Below the pieces are notes generated by a model that ran no database searches, was not told where the DNA came from, and worked only from the letters and a program-made list of their open reading frames with translations. From positions 6,677-13,625 of the forward strand of contig DOID01000088.1 of assembly GCA_003511465.1 (NCBI GenBank): DNA of 6,949 nt. Direction: 5' to 3'. The stretch's first letter is position 1, and every line of letters begins with the position of its first letter. This document shows positions 1 through 6,700 of the stretch, one piece after another. The stretch comes from Bacillota bacterium (GTDB taxonomy: Bacteria > Bacillota > UBA4882 > UBA10575). The translations under genes were made by a program, and so were the position numbers.

Positions 1-1238
1 ACCGTCAACGGCACCCCAATAAACCACATGGTAAAACCTTCGAGGAGGAAGGCCGTGCGCGCATCGCCGCCTCCTCTTAAAACCCCGACGATCAGGACGA
101 TATTGAAGACGCGAATAAAAAAGAGCAGCGCGATAATGTATAAAATAATCTGAGCATGGTTCCGGACTGTCCTGGAAACGTTGAAAACGTTAAGGAGATA
201 AGGGGAAGCCACCGCTAACATTAACCCCAAAGCCACCCCCATGGCTATACTTAAAACAGCAAATCTACGCGCGTATTCCCTGGTTCGTCCCTCTTCTCCA
301 GCTCCGATCGAATTCCCAACCATCACCGCCGTTGCGCTGGACATCCCAAAGATGACGACCATAAAAAGGTTGGTAATTGTATTCACGATCTGGATCGTCG
401 CCACCGCCGGTGAACCCATCCGGCCATAAACCACCGCATAAACCATGCTAGCCATTCCCCAACAAACATCGTTGAACAGTACCGGAATAATAGTTCGGTA
501 GGCTTTTTTGAGAAACCTGAAATCAAAATCGGTTAATTCACGAAGCGAAGCAGATAATACCCCACGACGATAGTAAACAGAAGCAACCAGCACGGCATTC
601 TCGACTACGCGGGCAATGACCGTTGCCAATGCCGCTCCGGCTACACCCATGGCCGGAGCGCCAAATTTACCGAAAATCAGCACATAGTTGAAAAAGGCAT
701 TACAGGCCAGGGCGACGGTACTAATCACCATCGGTTGCAGCGCATTTCCAATGGAACGAAAGGAGAAATTATAAATAAAAGTAATCCCGGTGAAAAGATA
801 ACTGATTAAGACAATCTGCAGATAACGAACCCCCGCCTCCATAATCTGAGGTTCATTATTAAACAGCCCTATGATCTGCCGGGGGAATAAATAGCCGGCT
901 GCCATAAAAACGATGGAAACAAGCACGGCCGAACCGAGTCCGACTCCAAGAATCCGTTTGATATTCTTCTGATCCTTCGTACCCCAAAACTGGGCGATAA
1001 ACACCGCAGAGCCCGCACTGATCCCGACCATAAACATATTAAAGATGAAAAAATACTGGTTAGCGATGCCCACTGCCGCAATGGCTGTCTCCCCCAACTT
1101 GCCAACCATTACTGTGTCGATCATATTTAAAAATGAAGAAATAAAGTTCTGGACCACCACCGGAATCCCAAGCTTCAATAATTTATTGTAAAACTCCCGG
1201 TCTATAAAAACACCGGTTCTTGTCTGACTTAACCCCAC
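1..1238 (-). CDS. MATE family efflux transporter, C-terminus cut off by the window edge
   Basis: This is an inner-membrane antiporter of the MATE family (MOP superfamily, NorM/MepA/DinF-like), which exports cationic drugs or metabolites using a Na+ or H+ gradient. The frame is open from the GTG at 1238 to the edge and gives 412 residues. MATE proteins are usually about 450 residues, so roughly 40 are missing. Family signatures occur in both halves: IDTVMVGKLGE (40-50), GISAGSAVFIAQFWGTKD (72-89), RSIGNALQPM (161-170), a MATE-type GVAGAALAT (198-206), then in the second half MSSATAVMVGNSIGAGE (299-315) and VLRGGGDART (386-395). Strongly hydrophobic segments alternate with short loops throughout. 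The GTG start is chosen because AGGAGG lies 7 bases upstream and the next residues lead straight into the family N-terminus. It is the last gene of the minus-strand run, 168 bases after its neighbour. Substrate cannot be told from sequence. MOP flippases such as Wzx are related, but the motifs here are MATE-type. Confidence 0.93.
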   Translation of the reverse strand, partial: MGLSQTRTGVFIDREFYNKLLKLGIPVVVQNFISSFLNMIDTVMVGKLGETAIAAVGIANQYFFIFNMFMVGISAGSAVFIAQFWGTKDQKNIKRILGVGLGSAVLVSIVFMAAGYLFPRQIIGLFNNEPQIMEAGVRYLQIVLISYLFTGITFIYNFSFRSIGNALQPMVISTVALACNAFFNYVLIFGKFGAPAMGVAGAALATVIARVVENAVLVASVYYRRGVLSASLRELTDFDFRFLKKAYRTIIPVLFNDVCWGMASMVYAVVYGRMGSPAVATIQIVNTITNLFMVVIFGMSSATAVMVGNSIGAGEEGRTREYARRFAVLSIAMGVALGLMLAVASPYLLNVFNVSRTVRNHAQIILYIIALLFFIRVFNIVLIVGVLRGGGDARTAFLLEGFTMWFIGVPLT

Positions 1239-1245
1239 GTTTGTT

Positions 1246-1251
1246 CCTCCT
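1246..1251 (-). promoter_or_regulatory. Ribosome binding site of the MATE gene
   Basis: The minus strand reads AGGAGG followed by a 7-base spacer (AACAAAC) and GTG. This perfect Shine-Dalgarno match fixes a GTG start, which an ATG-only search would miss. Confidence 0.85.
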
Positions 1252-1291
1252 ACAATATCTCATATTTCTTTGATGTATGATCTGTTTTCTC

Positions 1292-1335
1292 CACTTCATG
1301 TATGCAGGCGGTAGCCAGCGTGAGCGACTATCTAG
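1292..1335. repeat. Intergenic imperfect repeat, copy A
   Basis: This 44-base segment aligns with 2683-2727. Over the first 37 positions 29 bases are identical, and after a one-base gap both copies end in CTAG. The best-conserved part on the plus strand is GTAG[C/T]CAGCG[T/C]GAGCGAC, and both copies also share TTCATGT near the left end. It lies between the uncharacterised 400-residue gene and the MATE gene. The positions that form a 7-bp stem in copy B pair at only five of seven here, one of them by a compensatory change (G-C in B, A-T in A). It could be a REP-like extragenic element or a diverged regulatory site. I see no flanking target duplication. Confidence 0.6.
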
Positions 1336-1345
1336 TAACAAATTA

Positions 1346-1375
1346 GGGCAGCTCAACCCTGACGGTGACCTGCCC
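1346..1375 (-). terminator. Hairpin after the uncharacterised gene, possible weak terminator
   Basis: On the minus strand GGGCAG and CTGCCC form a 6-bp stem around an 18-base interior. Inside it, beyond a G/G mismatch, TCA can pair with TGA and a short CC/GG pair is possible. It begins 31 bases past the stop codon at 1407, where a terminator would be expected. The sequence after the stem is TAATTTGTTA, which is only moderately T-rich, so termination is uncertain. It may act as an RNA-stabilising structure instead. Confidence 0.3.
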
Positions 1376-1406
1376 ACAAAATTACTCTTACCAAAAAATC
1401 AGGAGC

Positions 1407-2609
1407 TTAGGACCGATTACGAAATACAGTTAAAAGCTTTTCCCGATCGGCAAATTGCACTTCGCGCACAATCCATTCCCGCATCGCTTTTCCTTCGGGT
1501 GTTGATTGGGGGTAAGAAATGAAATCCAATTCCAACCCTAACCGCTGACTTACTTGCCAAGCCAAAATCGGCCAAATGGTTCCAATATCCGAGATGATCG
1601 GGATACTTCCGGGCAACCGGGAAAAACCGGACATTTCCATCCGGAAGGGAACTCCGGTCAGTTTCGTCTTCGGTAACCCCTTGGCAATCGCTTCCTGCAC
1701 AAGGTTAGTTTCTCTCTGCTGTTGCCAGGCTTTTTCCAGGTTAGGATCGAGGTCAATCCGGATTAATGTTTTTCCCGCGAGTGTATACGTATAGTATCCT
1801 TCCCAGTCCGCCCATCCGCCATGTCCGGTATACAGTTCAAAGGGGCCATCATGAATCTCTTGGGTTAAAGCCACTGCCGATTCAATAATCATCGTCGCCG
1901 AACCAAGCATCCTCGCAATTCGGGTTGATCTTTCGGTCACCGAGATCGAGTCGGCAACCGCTAAGCCTACGGCACCGCCCCCGACCAATTGCGGGATACT
2001 AACCAAGACCGGGACATTATGCCGATAACCGGCACCCAACATTGTTTTGGGGTCAGCGCCGGCTCCCGCCACGGTCTCAAAGGGAAGACCATTAGCTTTC
2101 GCTACCGTTTCAATGACCCGCGCCAGCTTTTCTGTGCGTAAACCGATGGGATAAGCTAAGTTCCCCGCCGCTTTAATAATGGTTGCTCCTTCCGCGGCGA
2201 GTGCTCTTTGCATCAATCCATGGTCAAGAGACATCTCCCTTTCCACAGCTTTCAACTGATCTTCAGTCAGAAGTGTCACCTCAAAAAGAAGGTCAATTGG
2301 TAATTTTTCTTCCGGAAGCCCGATTGTGGTCCCTTTGACCCGGTGCACTTGATCTAAAGTGCCGGCCAGTTCATGATTGATCACCGCCGACGAAGTGGTC
2401 ACCCCGTCGATTATTCCTTTATTGATTAACTCGGCAATTAGGGTCGTGACCCCTTCATGAAGATTAGGGCCACTCCCGGTAGCCACCACAATTTTCCCAC
2501 CCTTTTCCTTCACCTTCACCATTTCGTTGACTGTTGTATCAACTCTTTCCCGAGTCTGTGGTTGTAACTCATTATATAACTGCTCAATGAGTGCCGTGTT
2601 CATTTCCAT
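1407..2609 (-). CDS. Uncharacterised 400-residue protein with deoxyhypusine-synthase-like features
   Basis: I cannot assign this to a named family with certainty. It is a soluble alpha/beta protein with no signal peptide or membrane segment. Residues 38-50 (GGKIVVATGSGPN) look like a Rossmann-type beta strand and glycine loop. Residues 48-83, with GVTTLIAELINKGIIDGV and SSAVINHELAG, resemble the deoxyhypusine synthase region that reads G..L...GLSPLIIDLM.RG then NGA.IIHD.E. Residues 198-215 (NVPVLVSIPQLVGGGAVG) recall the family's later IPVFCPALTDG segment at a similar distance. The lysine motif of true deoxyhypusine synthase (GGGVVKHH) is not evident; ESAVALTQEIHDG (243-255) is there instead. 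Other striking blocks are AGAGAD (181-186) and TGHGGWADWEGYY (261-273). The ATG at 2609 is preferred over one 18 codons upstream because a G-run lies 7 bases before it and the extra residues look like translated leader. It sits between waaA and the MATE gene. The CDS is secure; the function is not. Confidence 0.85.
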   Translation of the reverse strand: MEMNTALIEQLYNELQPQTRERVDTTVNEMVKVKEKGGKIVVATGSGPNLHEGVTTLIAELINKGIIDGVTTSSAVINHELAGTLDQVHRVKGTTIGLPEEKLPIDLLFEVTLLTEDQLKAVEREMSLDHGLMQRALAAEGATIIKAAGNLAYPIGLRTEKLARVIETVAKANGLPFETVAGAGADPKTMLGAGYRHNVPVLVSIPQLVGGGAVGLAVADSISVTERSTRIARMLGSATMIIESAVALTQEIHDGPFELYTGHGGWADWEGYYTYTLAGKTLIRIDLDPNLEKAWQQQRETNLVQEAIAKGLPKTKLTGVPFRMEMSGFSRLPGSIPIISDIGTIWPILAWQVSQRLGLELDFISYPQSTPEGKAMREWIVREVQFADREKLLTVFRNRS

Positions 2610-2616
2610 TTTGGTT

Positions 2617-2622
2617 CCCCCC
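2617..2622 (-). promoter_or_regulatory. Atypical G-run ribosome binding site
   Basis: GGGGGG stands 7 bases before the ATG at 2609 on the minus strand. It can pair with the 16S CCUCC tail by four G-C pairs and one G-U wobble. It supports 2609 as the start over the upstream ATG at 2663 and over the second in-frame ATG at 2603, which would be 13 bases away. Confidence 0.5.
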
Positions 2623-2682
2623 AAAAAGCATCGTCCTAGATAATTTCTGTACCAGCTTGACAAAAAATAGCTCTATTCTCGT

Positions 2683-2727
2683 CATTTCATGTGTACGCGC
2701 TGTAGTCAGCGCGAGCGACATTTCTAG
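2683..2727. repeat. Intergenic imperfect repeat, copy B, with perfect hairpin
   Basis: This 45-base segment pairs with copy A at 1292-1335. It lies in the 126-base gap between the waaA stop and the start of the uncharacterised gene. On the plus strand CGCGCTG (2696-2702) and CAGCGCG (2707-2713) form a 7-bp perfect stem around the loop TAGT. There is no T-run on either side, so it is not a standard intrinsic terminator. The position matches that of copy A, in the spacer upstream of a minus-strand gene. Confidence 0.65.
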
Positions 2728-2735
2728 ATATAATT

Positions 2736-4022
2736 TTAGTCGGGCAACAGCTTATTTACTAACATGAGGGTCCGCGCCGAAGCACCTTGCTGTTTTTGGA
2801 GCATTTCTCTTCCGGCCTGACCCCTCTGGTTCAGGGTTGCTTCATCCTGGAGCAGAGTAATAACCCTAGTGCCTAACTCTTCAGCATTGTTCACCGGAAT
2901 CCCTGCTCCCACCTCTTCCAATAAACCTTTGGCATCTAGAAAATCGTCCATGGAAGGGCCGTATAAAACAGGTTTTCCCCAAAAAGCCGGTTCCAGGGGG
3001 TTTTGCCCTCCCAACGGGACCAGACTCCCACCGCAAAACGCGAGGGTCGCCAGGGAATAAACCTGAAAGAGTTCACCAATGGTATCCAAAATTACAATCG
3101 TATCCGGTGTAAGTTTTGTCTCCGTCGAAATCCCCGTCCGAAGTAAAGGGGTATAGCCAAAGGTCTTAATTAGTTCCGCAAGCTCATCCCCGCGGTGAAT
3201 TTCCCGGGGTGCAAGCATCAGATAAAGGTGGGGAAACTCGCTTTTGACTTTCTGAAAAGCGTGTAGAAGAAGTTCTTCCTCCCCTTTTTTTGTGCTACCG
3301 GCCACCCATATTTTTTCGACTCCAGATAACTGTAACGAATTCGCGATTTCCTCCCGGGATTCCTCCTGAATATCACTGGAAAGTCGGTCAAACTTAAGAT
3401 TACCATTGATCAAGACCTTCTTGGGGTCAGCGCCAAAGGCCTTAATCCGTTCACCATCTTCTGTTCGAATCATACTAAAAAAATCATAGGAAGAAAGCAC
3501 CCTTTGAAAGAAACGGCGTAAAGCCCGGTAGGTATTAACGGTCCGGCCTGAAATCCGACCATTAATCATTAAGACCCGTGCGCCAACCGCTTTCGCCGCC
3601 TGTAAATGGTTGGGCCAGATTTCCGTCTCCACCGTGATATAAAGGTGAGGACGAATTCTTTTCATAACCCTCTGAACTGCAAAATACAAATCAAAAGGCG
3701 CTAGAAAATGGGCGTCTGCCGCGGCTAAATTAATCCGGGCCATCTCCAGTCCGGATAGGGTCATCGTGGAGATCCCAATCCAGGTCTGAGGGTAGTCCCG
3801 GCGCAGGAGCCGCACAAAATGAATGATAGCATTAACTTCGCCCACCGAAGCGGCGTGAATCCAGATCCGAAGCTCTTGCTCTGCCAAACGGAGCTGGTCG
3901 TCGCGGTAAAACCCCAATCGCTGTGAAAAGGTGATATTTTCTTTTGAATGCTCTTTCAGGGTAAAATATATAATTAGAAATGGTGTCAGTAAATAAAGTA
4001 AAATATTGTATATAAAATACAT
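2736..4022 (-). CDS. waaA: 3-deoxy-D-manno-octulosonic acid (Kdo) transferase, GT30
   Basis: WaaA (KdtA) transfers Kdo from CMP-Kdo to the lipid A precursor at the cytoplasmic face of the inner membrane, the first step of LPS core assembly. The 428-residue product has the usual family length. Residues 4-22 form the N-terminal membrane anchor. HAASVGE (56-62) contains the glutamate corresponding to the proposed catalytic base of Aquifex WaaA, and VETEIWPN (131-138) holds the second conserved glutamate. The C-terminal donor-binding domain shows INGNLKFD (205-212), AGSTKKGEEE (241-250), APRE (271-274) and GGSLVPLGGQNPLEPAFWGK (331-350), with the key E344. The ATG at 4022 is chosen because GGAGGGG precedes it and it gives the family N-terminus; the frame stays open 43 codons further up to an ATG without a ribosome binding site. 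It follows the ligase gene after 138 bases. One or two Kdo additions cannot be told from sequence. Confidence 0.96.
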   Translation of the reverse strand: MYFIYNILLYLLTPFLIIYFTLKEHSKENITFSQRLGFYRDDQLRLAEQELRIWIHAASVGEVNAIIHFVRLLRRDYPQTWIGISTMTLSGLEMARINLAAADAHFLAPFDLYFAVQRVMKRIRPHLYITVETEIWPNHLQAAKAVGARVLMINGRISGRTVNTYRALRRFFQRVLSSYDFFSMIRTEDGERIKAFGADPKKVLINGNLKFDRLSSDIQEESREEIANSLQLSGVEKIWVAGSTKKGEEELLLHAFQKVKSEFPHLYLMLAPREIHRGDELAELIKTFGYTPLLRTGISTETKLTPDTIVILDTIGELFQVYSLATLAFCGGSLVPLGGQNPLEPAFWGKPVLYGPSMDDFLDAKGLLEEVGAGIPVNNAEELGTRVITLLQDEATLNQRGQAGREMLQKQQGASARTLMLVNKLLPD

Positions 4023-4026
4023 CCAA

Positions 4027-4033
4027 CCCCTCC
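4027..4033 (-). promoter_or_regulatory. Ribosome binding site of waaA
   Basis: GGAGGGG on the minus strand, with 6 bases between GGAGG and the ATG at 4022. It decides the start of waaA against the upstream in-frame ATG at 4151. Confidence 0.8.
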
Positions 4034-4160
4034 GTGCGCTAACTCCTTTTCTTTCAACGAAACACTTTTTCAGAATTATTTTCCTAAACTTGATCCTTCT
4101 TTTCTTAATTGAGTATGGATTCGCTGATAATCCAAAAAATAAAGCTGCCATTTATAACTT

Positions 4161-5366
4161 TTAAACTGATTTTGGTTTAATTTCATTCAACCACACCGCA
4201 ACCAAAATAAGGGTAAAAGACCCCACTTGCAAGTTAAGGAATGTCCAGTCAAAGAGGTTACAAACACCAATCCCAACCAAAACGCCCAGTACTCCGTAGT
4301 AAAACCAGGACTTTTCTCCGCTTTGCTGTGCACTCATGATTATTCCGGTTTTTAATACTTTATAGACCAAAGTAAAAAAGACGAGAAAACCAATTAGACC
4401 GAGTTCCACTACCAGATGAAGATAGAAACAATGGATGTGCGTATACACACCAGCTCCAGGTAGTAAATAATTTTCGTACACAAGAGGAAACTGCCCGATT
4501 CCCACCCCAGTCAGGGGGTGGTCCTTTAACATTTCTAAACCACCAAGAAGCATCTTGATTCTTTGCTGGTTCGAACTATTAGATAAATCGGTAACACTGG
4601 CTAGTCGTTCAATAACCCATCCTAAATCGAACAGAACCGCTGCCAGCACTACAATAACAAAGACGATTATTAATTGTTTATGACTAATTAACTTATTATT
4701 TTTAATCGCTAAAACCAGAAGAAAGAATGTCCCGGCAAAAAAACCTAACCAGGCGGCTCGAGTGCCGGTCATAATTAAACAGGCCAAATTAACGAATAAC
4801 AACAGTGAAGAACCAATCAAAGTTAAACGACTGGATGTTTTTCTGAAGAACAAAAAAGCAAGGTTAAGTAATACCGTACCAACAAAGTAAACCCCAGTTT
4901 GTGTCGCTACGCTAAAGGTACTATCAATCCTTTTATAGCCAAGACCGAAATACTGATAAAAACCAACCCCAACAACAATCAGGAAGGCAACCAGTCCAAT
5001 CCAAAACAGTTTGCGCAATTGTTCTTTGGATTTAATAACATCTAAGCTAATAATAAAAATTAAAGCGAGTATAACATATTCATCGACAATGTTTTTGAAA
5101 GCTGCCGCCAAATTTTGCGCATTGATCAACGAAAGTAAGACAACCAGCCCCAAGAAGCCAACCCACCTTACAATTTCAAGATAGCCCATCTTTTCTTGGG
5201 GAGCCTTTCGGAACTTTAACTTCTTTAGCAACCAAGCAATCAATAAGATAGGCGCAATAATATTAATTCCAGCCCTACTTAACGGCACTATTAAAAATAA
5301 TAAGAGGAATATGCTGTTAATAAACCGGTCATACCTTTGTTTTCCTTGTATACAGTTATTGTCCAT
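4161..5366 (-). CDS. O-antigen ligase / polymerase family membrane protein (WaaL/Wzy-like)
   Basis: This 401-residue polytopic inner-membrane protein belongs to the Wzy_C/O-antigen ligase superfamily. Such enzymes transfer an undecaprenyl-linked glycan to lipid A core (WaaL) or to a growing chain (Wzy) on the periplasmic side. About ten to twelve hydrophobic segments are visible, for example near 16-30, 67-85, 121-141, 155-174, 182-221, 232-250, 314-338, 355-371 and 377-394. The large outer loop lies around 251-313. Family signatures are TGTRAAWLG (200-208, conserved Arg203), QQRIKMLLGGLEMLKDHP (267-284, with Arg269), LTGVGIGQF (285-293) and THIHCFYLHLVVELGLIGF (309-327), where His312 fits the HN..L motif with Cys replacing Asn. 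The start at 5366 has a modest AAAGGGG 10 bases upstream. It lies 59 bases after the KpsS-like gene and 138 before waaA. A ligase is favoured by the adjacent waaA, but a Wzy polymerase cannot be excluded. It is visibly more AT-rich than the genes downstream. Confidence 0.9.
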   Translation of the reverse strand: MDNNCIQGKQRYDRFINSIFLLLFLIVPLSRAGINIIAPILLIAWLLKKLKFRKAPQEKMGYLEIVRWVGFLGLVVLLSLINAQNLAAAFKNIVDEYVILALIFIISLDVIKSKEQLRKLFWIGLVAFLIVVGVGFYQYFGLGYKRIDSTFSVATQTGVYFVGTVLLNLAFLFFRKTSSRLTLIGSSLLLFVNLACLIMTGTRAAWLGFFAGTFFLLVLAIKNNKLISHKQLIIVFVIVVLAAVLFDLGWVIERLASVTDLSNSSNQQRIKMLLGGLEMLKDHPLTGVGIGQFPLVYENYLLPGAGVYTHIHCFYLHLVVELGLIGFLVFFTLVYKVLKTGIIMSAQQSGEKSWFYYGVLGVLVGIGVCNLFDWTFLNLQVGSFTLILVAVWLNEIKPKSV

Positions 5367-5425
5367 ATGGCACTTACCCCTTTACATCTAAATTAAATTC
5401 CGCTCAATGCAATTCGAAGTCCGAA

Positions 5426-6628
5426 CTACTTCTCTACTAAATCATTGCCCAGTATTCCCCTTATACGTTGTAACACCGGCATAATGTTGTTTGGATTTAA
5501 ATTCTTCTTATCAACCTCAACCAGGTAATCATAACGAAGATAATATAATAACTGATCCACAAGTCCGTGGTTAATCTCCTCCGTCAATGCCCGCGTAATT
5601 ACCTGACCAAGTTGGGACAAGTTAGCGCAATGATAAACTACCCCTTCCACATTGTAAAAAGCCTTTCCTAAGGTAATAACCGGTTTCCCTTTTAGTAATG
5701 CTTCAATCCCAACCGTAGAATTAATCGTGATAACCGCTTGACTACGCTCAATCAAAGTACTGGACGGTTCGGTGGTAATAAAGACGACCTTTCGCCCTTG
5801 ATATTTCTCTTTTAAGTCGCGATAATCAATCCGGCCGAAATCGGAAGGATGTTCTTTAATTACCAACCAATAATCTGCTTGGCTTTTACAGTTATAGGCT
5901 TCGACCGCTGTATAGACCGTGTCAACTAACTCGTACATATTGCGGATATTGGGTGAGTTAAGTAGAACTTGGGTATCGGTATGAACTTGAAAAGGCAGAA
6001 AAAAGTATTTCTGCGGTAATTGGATCTCTTCTTTGATCGTGATATTTTTCCGTAATTCTCTTGGCACTAACTTAGTCCCTTTTAGCCGGGCTAATTTTAC
6101 CGGATCGATCCGGACTTTCCGGTAAAACTCCGCCGTGTTTCCAACTAAAGAATTAGCCGCGTTAACCCCTTTTTCATCCAGGACAAGGGTCTGCGGGAAA
6201 AAACCATTTTCCATAAATATTACTTTAATCCCCAGTTTCCGGGCAGCCTTCACCCCGCTGGCCGCCTCCAGGTAAGAACCATTCCAGACCACCAGTAAAT
6301 CAATGGCCTTGTTCTTAAGGTAATGGTAGTAATAGTTGTGTAATGTTTTCGCCTTAAAAATCAGATATTTGTAATAAAGACGGCTCAGCAAATCAGCTTT
6401 ACCCTGCTGTCGGCGGGCGGAAAAGCTTAAATAAGAATACTTGACAAGTTCATCCAGAATAGTTGGAGGGAGGGGTGGTTGTCCGTTTCTGTGTAATATT
6501 CCTTTGAGACAAGCGGCAACACTAGTCACAAGAAAAGTCGTTTCCTGTTCCAGATTAATACATAAATAACGAAAAAGTTTAAACTGATGCTGATTATAAG
6601 CGAGAAAAAGTACTTTTTTCGTATCCAT
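5426..6628 (-). CDS. Capsule polysaccharide synthesis family glycosyltransferase, KpsS/KpsC-like, putative Kdo transferase
   Basis: This 400-residue soluble protein matches the Capsule_synth (KpsS/KpsC/LipB) pattern. Characterised members are retaining beta-Kdo transferases that build the poly-Kdo linker on lipid-anchored capsules. The N-terminus (KKVLFLAYNQHQFKLFRYL, 4-22) is a typical first Rossmann strand. Then come VVWNGSYLEA (113-122) and MENGFFPQTLVLDEKGVN (139-156), which parallels the family's conserved glycine/aromatic and GVN segment. Next are LPFQVHTDTQ (211-220), KEHPSD (258-263) and INSTVGIEALLKGKPVITLG (302-321) followed by FYN (324-326). QxxxDxQ, EHP and the S..G.EALL.GKPV.T.G block are the hallmarks used here. 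Between a WaaA-like gene and an O-antigen ligase, it probably extends the LPS inner core, though a capsule-type linker is possible. The ribosome binding site is poor: GGGGTGA lies 12 bases before the ATG. Sugar specificity is inferred only. Confidence 0.87.
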   Translation of the reverse strand: MDTKKVLFLAYNQHQFKLFRYLCINLEQETTFLVTSVAACLKGILHRNGQPPLPPTILDELVKYSYLSFSARRQQGKADLLSRLYYKYLIFKAKTLHNYYYHYLKNKAIDLLVVWNGSYLEAASGVKAARKLGIKVIFMENGFFPQTLVLDEKGVNAANSLVGNTAEFYRKVRIDPVKLARLKGTKLVPRELRKNITIKEEIQLPQKYFFLPFQVHTDTQVLLNSPNIRNMYELVDTVYTAVEAYNCKSQADYWLVIKEHPSDFGRIDYRDLKEKYQGRKVVFITTEPSSTLIERSQAVITINSTVGIEALLKGKPVITLGKAFYNVEGVVYHCANLSQLGQVITRALTEEINHGLVDQLLYYLRYDYLVEVDKKNLNPNNIMPVLQRIRGILGNDLVEK

Positions 6629-6700
6629 TACGTTCGCTTTTCACCCCATTCTTGATCAACTATTTTTCCAACCAATCATCAAGTTTATCTTACGGCATCA

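Noticed and set aside
869..1105. Open frame of 78 residues on the minus strand
   Set aside because: It lies within the MATE gene in another frame and its product resembles no protein; the MATE frame is clearly the coding one.
1277..1522. Plus-strand open frame of 81 residues covering repeat copy A
   Set aside because: It overlaps the 3' end of a well-supported minus-strand gene, has no ribosome binding site, and encodes no recognisable protein.
2610..2663. Upstream start adding 18 residues to the uncharacterised protein
   Set aside because: The added residues look like translated leader, and the G-run at 2617-2622 fits the ATG at 2609.
2640..2668. Possible promoter before the uncharacterised gene (minus strand TTGTCA then TATCTA)
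   Set aside because: The -35 box is good, but the spacing is only 15 bases and the -10 box matches the consensus at three of six positions.
4023..4151. N-terminal extension of WaaA from an ATG at 4151
   Set aside because: No ribosome binding site precedes 4151, the extra 43 residues do not resemble the family, and GGAGGGG sits correctly before the ATG at 4022.
4136..4165. Possible terminator after the ligase gene (T-run following an AAAG/CTTT pairing)
   Set aside because: The stem is four or five A/T-rich pairs with a bulge and overlaps the stop codon, too weak to call.
6649..6689. Inverted CTTGAT/ATCAAG pair before the KpsS-like gene as an operator
   Set aside because: The half-sites are short, AT-rich and widely spaced, and no promoter is recognisable around them.
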